A stretch of 34,131 nucleotides of DNA from a virus. The position numbers and the translations under genes were made by a program. This document shows, one piece after another, positions 31,797-34,131 of this stretch (positions are counted from its first letter, which is position 1; every line of letters starts with the position of its first letter). The notes beneath the pieces are model-generated. The model was not told the DNA's origin. It was given only the letters and a program-made list of their open reading frames with translations, and made no database searches. The stretch covers positions 1 to 34,131 of the IMG/VR virus record IMGVR_UViG_3300007735_000857. The stretch is one strand, 5' to 3'.

Positions 31797-32176
31797 TTTC
31801 TGCATTGATTGCGACTGCTGCTCTTGCTGTTCCGCCCTCTGTCCCCACAGACCGCCTGTTGGATGCCATGTACACCGTTGAATCGGGGCGTGGCAAGAAT
31901 CTGATTGGTGACGGTGGCAAGGCGATTGGCCCGTATCAGATTTGGGAAGAGTATTGGCAGGACGCTGTGGAATACGACCCGTCTATCGGTGGCTCGTACT
32001 GTGACTGCATGGACAAGGCGTACTCTGAACGGATTGTGTGGGCGTATTGGTGTCGCTACGCTCCGAAGGGTGCAAGCGTGGAGCAGTTGGCTCGTATCCA
32101 TAACGGTGGACCAAAGGGACACAAGAACTCCAAGACGGTTGGGTATTGGGGCAAGATTCGGAAAGCACTAAAGTGA
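31793..32176 (+). CDS. Invertebrate-type (i-type) lysozyme-like endolysin
   Basis: A 127-residue protein. AMYTVESGRG (25-34) with E30, LIGDGG with D40, AIGPYQIWEEYW (44-55) and ARIHNGGPKG (100-109) followed by GYWGKI match the destabilase/i-type lysozyme pattern (E and D catalytic; HNGGP and YW conserved). Most of the many disulfide cysteines of animal members are missing; only C70, C72, and C87 remain, which suits a cytoplasm-made phage enzyme. The first ~17 residues (MISALIATAALAVPPSV) resemble a short signal or signal-anchor peptide. It would cleave peptidoglycan. GTG 31793 overlaps the uvsE stop; AAGGA (31781-31785) lies 7 nt upstream. Confidence 0.72.
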   Translation: MISALIATAALAVPPSVPTDRLLDAMYTVESGRGKNLIGDGGKAIGPYQIWEEYWQDAVEYDPSIGGSYCDCMDKAYSERIVWAYWCRYAPKGASVEQLARIHNGGPKGHKNSKTVGYWGKIRKALK

Positions 32177-32183
32177 CCATGTA

Positions 32184-33101
32184 ATGAATTCTGAAACAGA
32201 AAACCCGTGTCTGCGGGAATACAACAAAGACCACTGTTGGCAATACGATATTCGTCTCCGCAACCGTGAAGACGACCTGAAAGCCGCAGGACTAACCGAA
32301 GATGCTGCACAGGCACTTCGGGTTTCTGATTTTGTATTTCGCCCACTAAACTCTCCTGAAGAACGGACTGAAGCAGTGGCGTTCATCAAGCGGCACGAGT
32401 GGTTGGGTAATCTGTCACAGTACACTACTCATTGGTTTGGTGCTTACTATCACGATCCGCATCAAGGCTTGGTGGGCAAGGACATCATGGCAGGAGTCAT
32501 CCTGATGAACATGCCCAACGCATTTTCTAAACTGTTGGGCGAAGACACCAAGACGCTAGAGCGATTGGTTAGTCGTGGTGCGTGTGTGTCGTGGAGTCCC
32601 AAGAATCTTGCAAGTTCATTCCTGATGTGGTGCTGCGGGTGGATGGTGAAGAATACACCGTATCGCCTGTTCACCGCGTACTCTGACCCCACCGCAAAAG
32701 AATTGGGAACCATTTACCAAGCGTGTAACTGGTACTACTTGGGGCAGGAGTCAGGAACCACCACACGGTACATCAATCCGTACACAGGCAAGGTTGTGAG
32801 TGACCGCTTCTTCCGTGTGCGTAGTGCGTACAAGAAATACGCCAAAGAGTTGGGCATCAAGTGGGAGCGGGATTGGAACAACGATCAGCGTATGTTATGG
32901 GAGAATGTGCCTGCGGAAGTGGAAGCCCAACTCCGTGCACACAGTAAAAAGAAGCAGAGCGAGTCTCAAAAGATTCAGATGCCAAGCAAGCACAAGTACG
33001 CTTTTGTGTTGGGTGCAACCAAAGCCGAAACCAAGAAGTTGAGACGGGAGTTTGAAGAGCGTAATCCACCCAAGCCATATCCCAAAGAAAGGGGGAAGTG
33101 A
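32184..33101 (+). CDS. Mom-like GNAT-fold protein (possible DNA-modification enzyme)
   Basis: A 305-residue protein. FIKRHEWLGNLSQYTTHWFG, then GVILMNMPN, VSRGACVSWSPKNLASSFLM and FTAYSDPTAKELGTIYQACN WYYLG follow the layout of phage Mu Mom and its relatives: a GNAT-type acyltransferase fold with a cofactor-binding region before the 'AYSDP...G.IYQA.N..YLG' C-terminal block. Mom converts adenine in phage DNA to a carbamoylmethyl derivative and so blocks restriction. The C-terminal ~90 residues are Lys/Arg-rich and may bind DNA. An HNH-like gene follows immediately. The family match is by pattern only; another GNAT substrate is possible. Confidence 0.58.
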   Translation: MNSETENPCLREYNKDHCWQYDIRLRNREDDLKAAGLTEDAAQALRVSDFVFRPLNSPEERTEAVAFIKRHEWLGNLSQYTTHWFGAYYHDPHQGLVGKDIMAGVILMNMPNAFSKLLGEDTKTLERLVSRGACVSWSPKNLASSFLMWCCGWMVKNTPYRLFTAYSDPTAKELGTIYQACNWYYLGQESGTTTRYINPYTGKVVSDRFFRVRSAYKKYAKELGIKWERDWNNDQRMLWENVPAEVEAQLRAHSKKKQSESQKIQMPSKHKYAFVLGATKAETKKLRREFEERNPPKPYPKERGK

Positions 33102-33763
33102 TGGGAAATAACAATCAGCGAGGAAAGAGATTGATTTATGGGATTGGGATCAATGATGTCGATGCCCACACAATGTGGATGGAGAATGGAAAGATGATGA
33201 GAGATCCTTACTATCACATATGGAATGGGCTTCTTCGACGCTGCTACAGCCCCGAATCTCAAAAACAAAAACCCGCCTATATCGGGGTCAATGTGCATCC
33301 CGATTGGCACAGGTTTTCAAAATTCAAGGAGTGGGTAGACAACCAACCACAGAAGGATTGGCGAGATTTGCACATGGACAAAGACTTGCTAGTGAAGGGC
33401 AGTAAAGTCTATGGCCCTGATACCTGCTGCTTTCTTACACATCAAGAAAACAACATTTTTAGACCATCTATTGTTCCGTTAGGGCACTGTCGTTATAGAA
33501 AAGATTGTCCAAAAACTCCTTGGGAATCTGTATATGGTAGGCATTTCGTCCTTTACACAACCAAAGAGGAAGCCGAGGTAGTGGCGGGCAGGGAGTCCAT
33601 CAGAAGAATCATGGAGGTAGTCAACGCCAACCCCCACCAGTTCATCCGAGAGGCTATGATGAGATGGGTAGACGAGTGGAAGCAGGAACTACTGTTGCGT
33701 GAATCAGCATTTCAAAAACTTGGAGAACAAAATAATGGAACCCTACAAGACCACCTCTGCTGA
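33101..33763 (+). CDS. HNH/AP2-like phage protein (possible homing-type nuclease)
   Basis: A 220-residue protein. GIGINDVDAHTMW, YYHIWNGLLRRCYSPESQ, PAYIGVNVHPDWHRFSKFKEWV and MDKDLLVKGSKVYGPDTCCFL form a widespread phage pattern seen in HNH-type and AP2-DNA-binding homing proteins (an 'IWxxMLxRCY', 'Y.GV.V...W..F..F..W' and 'LDKDLL.KG...Y.P..C.F' series). It may cut or bind DNA. The C-terminal ~70 residues are helical and variable. ATG 33101 overlaps the previous stop with GGGGGA upstream; in-frame GTG 33098 is the alternative. It overlaps the next gene by 29 bp. Confidence 0.65.
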   Translation: MGNNNQRGKRLIYGIGINDVDAHTMWMENGKMMRDPYYHIWNGLLRRCYSPESQKQKPAYIGVNVHPDWHRFSKFKEWVDNQPQKDWRDLHMDKDLLVKGSKVYGPDTCCFLTHQENNIFRPSIVPLGHCRYRKDCPKTPWESVYGRHFVLYTTKEEAEVVAGRESIRRIMEVVNANPHQFIREAMMRWVDEWKQELLLRESAFQKLGEQNNGTLQDHLC

Positions 33764-34131
33764 TAGCACAGCAGACACAAACAAGCCGTTTGGATATTCG
33801 TACTACTTGGACATGTACAGTTGTCGCGTTGGAGCAGCCGATGACTTGGAACTCCACTACCGTTTTCTTGAGCGGGTTGTGGACAAGATAGGCATGACCC
33901 GCATGAGCCAACCGGTAGTGATGCACGGGCCAACACAGAACGGACGGGAACTGTATCCTGATAAGGCAGGCGTTAGTGGTTGGGTTCCGCTGATTGAAAG
34001 CGGCATTCAGATTCACTCAATGGAGCCAAAGCGGTTCATTACTCTTGATGTATATTCGTGCAACCGGTTTGACAAAGACATCATTCTACAGTATGCTAGG
34101 GAGTGCTTTGGGTTTGAGTGGCACGAAGAGC
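33735..34131 (+). CDS. speD: S-adenosylmethionine decarboxylase-like protein (SpeD), partial
   Basis: 132 codons are present; the 3' end is outside the window. GYSYYLDMYSC (20-30) matches the N-terminal strand of SpeD. VSGWVPLIESGIQIHS contains E88-S89, where SpeD cleaves itself to form the pyruvoyl group from serine, then H94; C109 in LDVYSC lies exactly 20 residues after S89, as in bacterial SpeD (Ser63, His68, Cys83). The next residue after the serine is glycine instead of the usual histidine (ESH). SpeD makes decarboxylated SAM for spermidine synthesis; some phage homologs may act on other amino acids. GGAGAA (33722-33727) supports ATG 33735. Confidence 0.8.
   Translation, partial: MEPYKTTSADSTADTNKPFGYSYYLDMYSCRVGAADDLELHYRFLERVVDKIGMTRMSQPVVMHGPTQNGRELYPDKAGVSGWVPLIESGIQIHSMEPKRFITLDVYSCNRFDKDIILQYARECFGFEWHEE

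Noticed and set aside
34069-34097. TTGACA-N17-TATGCT in the SpeD-like gene
   Set aside because: It lies inside coding sequence with nothing downstream in the window to relate it to; too little context to call.
1-34131. tRNA genes, CRISPR arrays, insertion sequences, integrase and attachment sites
   Set aside because: Looked for by eye; no clover-leaf with a T-loop signature, no regular repeat-spacer series, no transposase-like protein and no gap over 80 bp that could hold such elements was seen.

Overview
The window is a stretch of a T4-type myovirus genome (tailed, contractile-tail phage). All supported genes, about 42, lie on the + strand and are packed with 1-30 bp overlaps, often ATGA or GTGA. 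The major capsid gene 23, uvsY, uvsW, the late sigma factor 55, recombination nuclease genes 47/46, RNase H, clamp and clamp-loader genes 45/44/62 and regA follow the order typical of marine and freshwater relatives of T4 rather than T4 itself. No host gene, tRNA, integrase or photosynthesis gene was seen. A Gram-negative host is likely, because the sugar genes resemble those of O-antigen loci, but the host cannot be named from this sequence.

Layout. (1) 1-1171: end of the capsid gene, a strong terminator, and a tail-tube-fold protein. (2) 1199-12555: recombination, repair, late-transcription and replisome core: uvsY, a dCMP-deaminase-like gene, uvsW, an unknown gene, 55, 47, 46, an unknown gene, rnh, a small gene, 45, 44, 62, regA. 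(3) 12572-28575: a 16 kb carbohydrate island with ten glycosyltransferase-like genes, a colitose-type PLP 3-dehydratase, a split transketolase whose N-terminal half is fused to a TylF-like methyltransferase, three extended-SDR sugar enzymes (one GDP-fucose/colitose-synthase-like) and two further methyltransferases. The middle (about 13.3-26.4 kb) is visibly AT-richer than the core. (4) 28575-34131: a possible structural protein, a small basic protein, dUTPase, a DUF1599-like protein, an unknown gene, UV-damage endonuclease, an invertebrate-type-lysozyme-like endolysin, a Mom-like GNAT protein, an HNH/AP2-like protein, and a SpeD-like gene cut by the window end.

How it fits together. Regions 2 and 4 supply DNA replication, recombination-dependent repair, nucleotide hygiene and lysis. 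Region 3 looks like a self-contained programme for making and attaching an unusual GDP-linked deoxy sugar. The 3-dehydratase, the fucose/colitose-synthase-like reductase and a GT10 fucosyltransferase-like enzyme form a logical GDP-sugar route. The transketolase and methyltransferases suggest a two-carbon branch and O-methylation. The acceptor (phage structural protein, host surface glycan or DNA) is not shown by the sequence. GDP-mannose 4,6-dehydratase is not in the window, so the host or another part of the phage genome must provide it.

Regulation. Four intergenic sigma70-like promoters share TTGACA, a 16-bp spacer and a TAnACT/TACTAT-type -10; they precede uvsY, 55, dut and uvsE. The uvsE promoter abuts the start codon, implying a leaderless mRNA. 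Further good matches lie inside genes. Sequences resembling the T4 late promoter TATAAATA lie before the tail-tube gene, regA, one methyltransferase and the last glycosyltransferase. All functional calls rest on motif recognition by eye; no database search was run.
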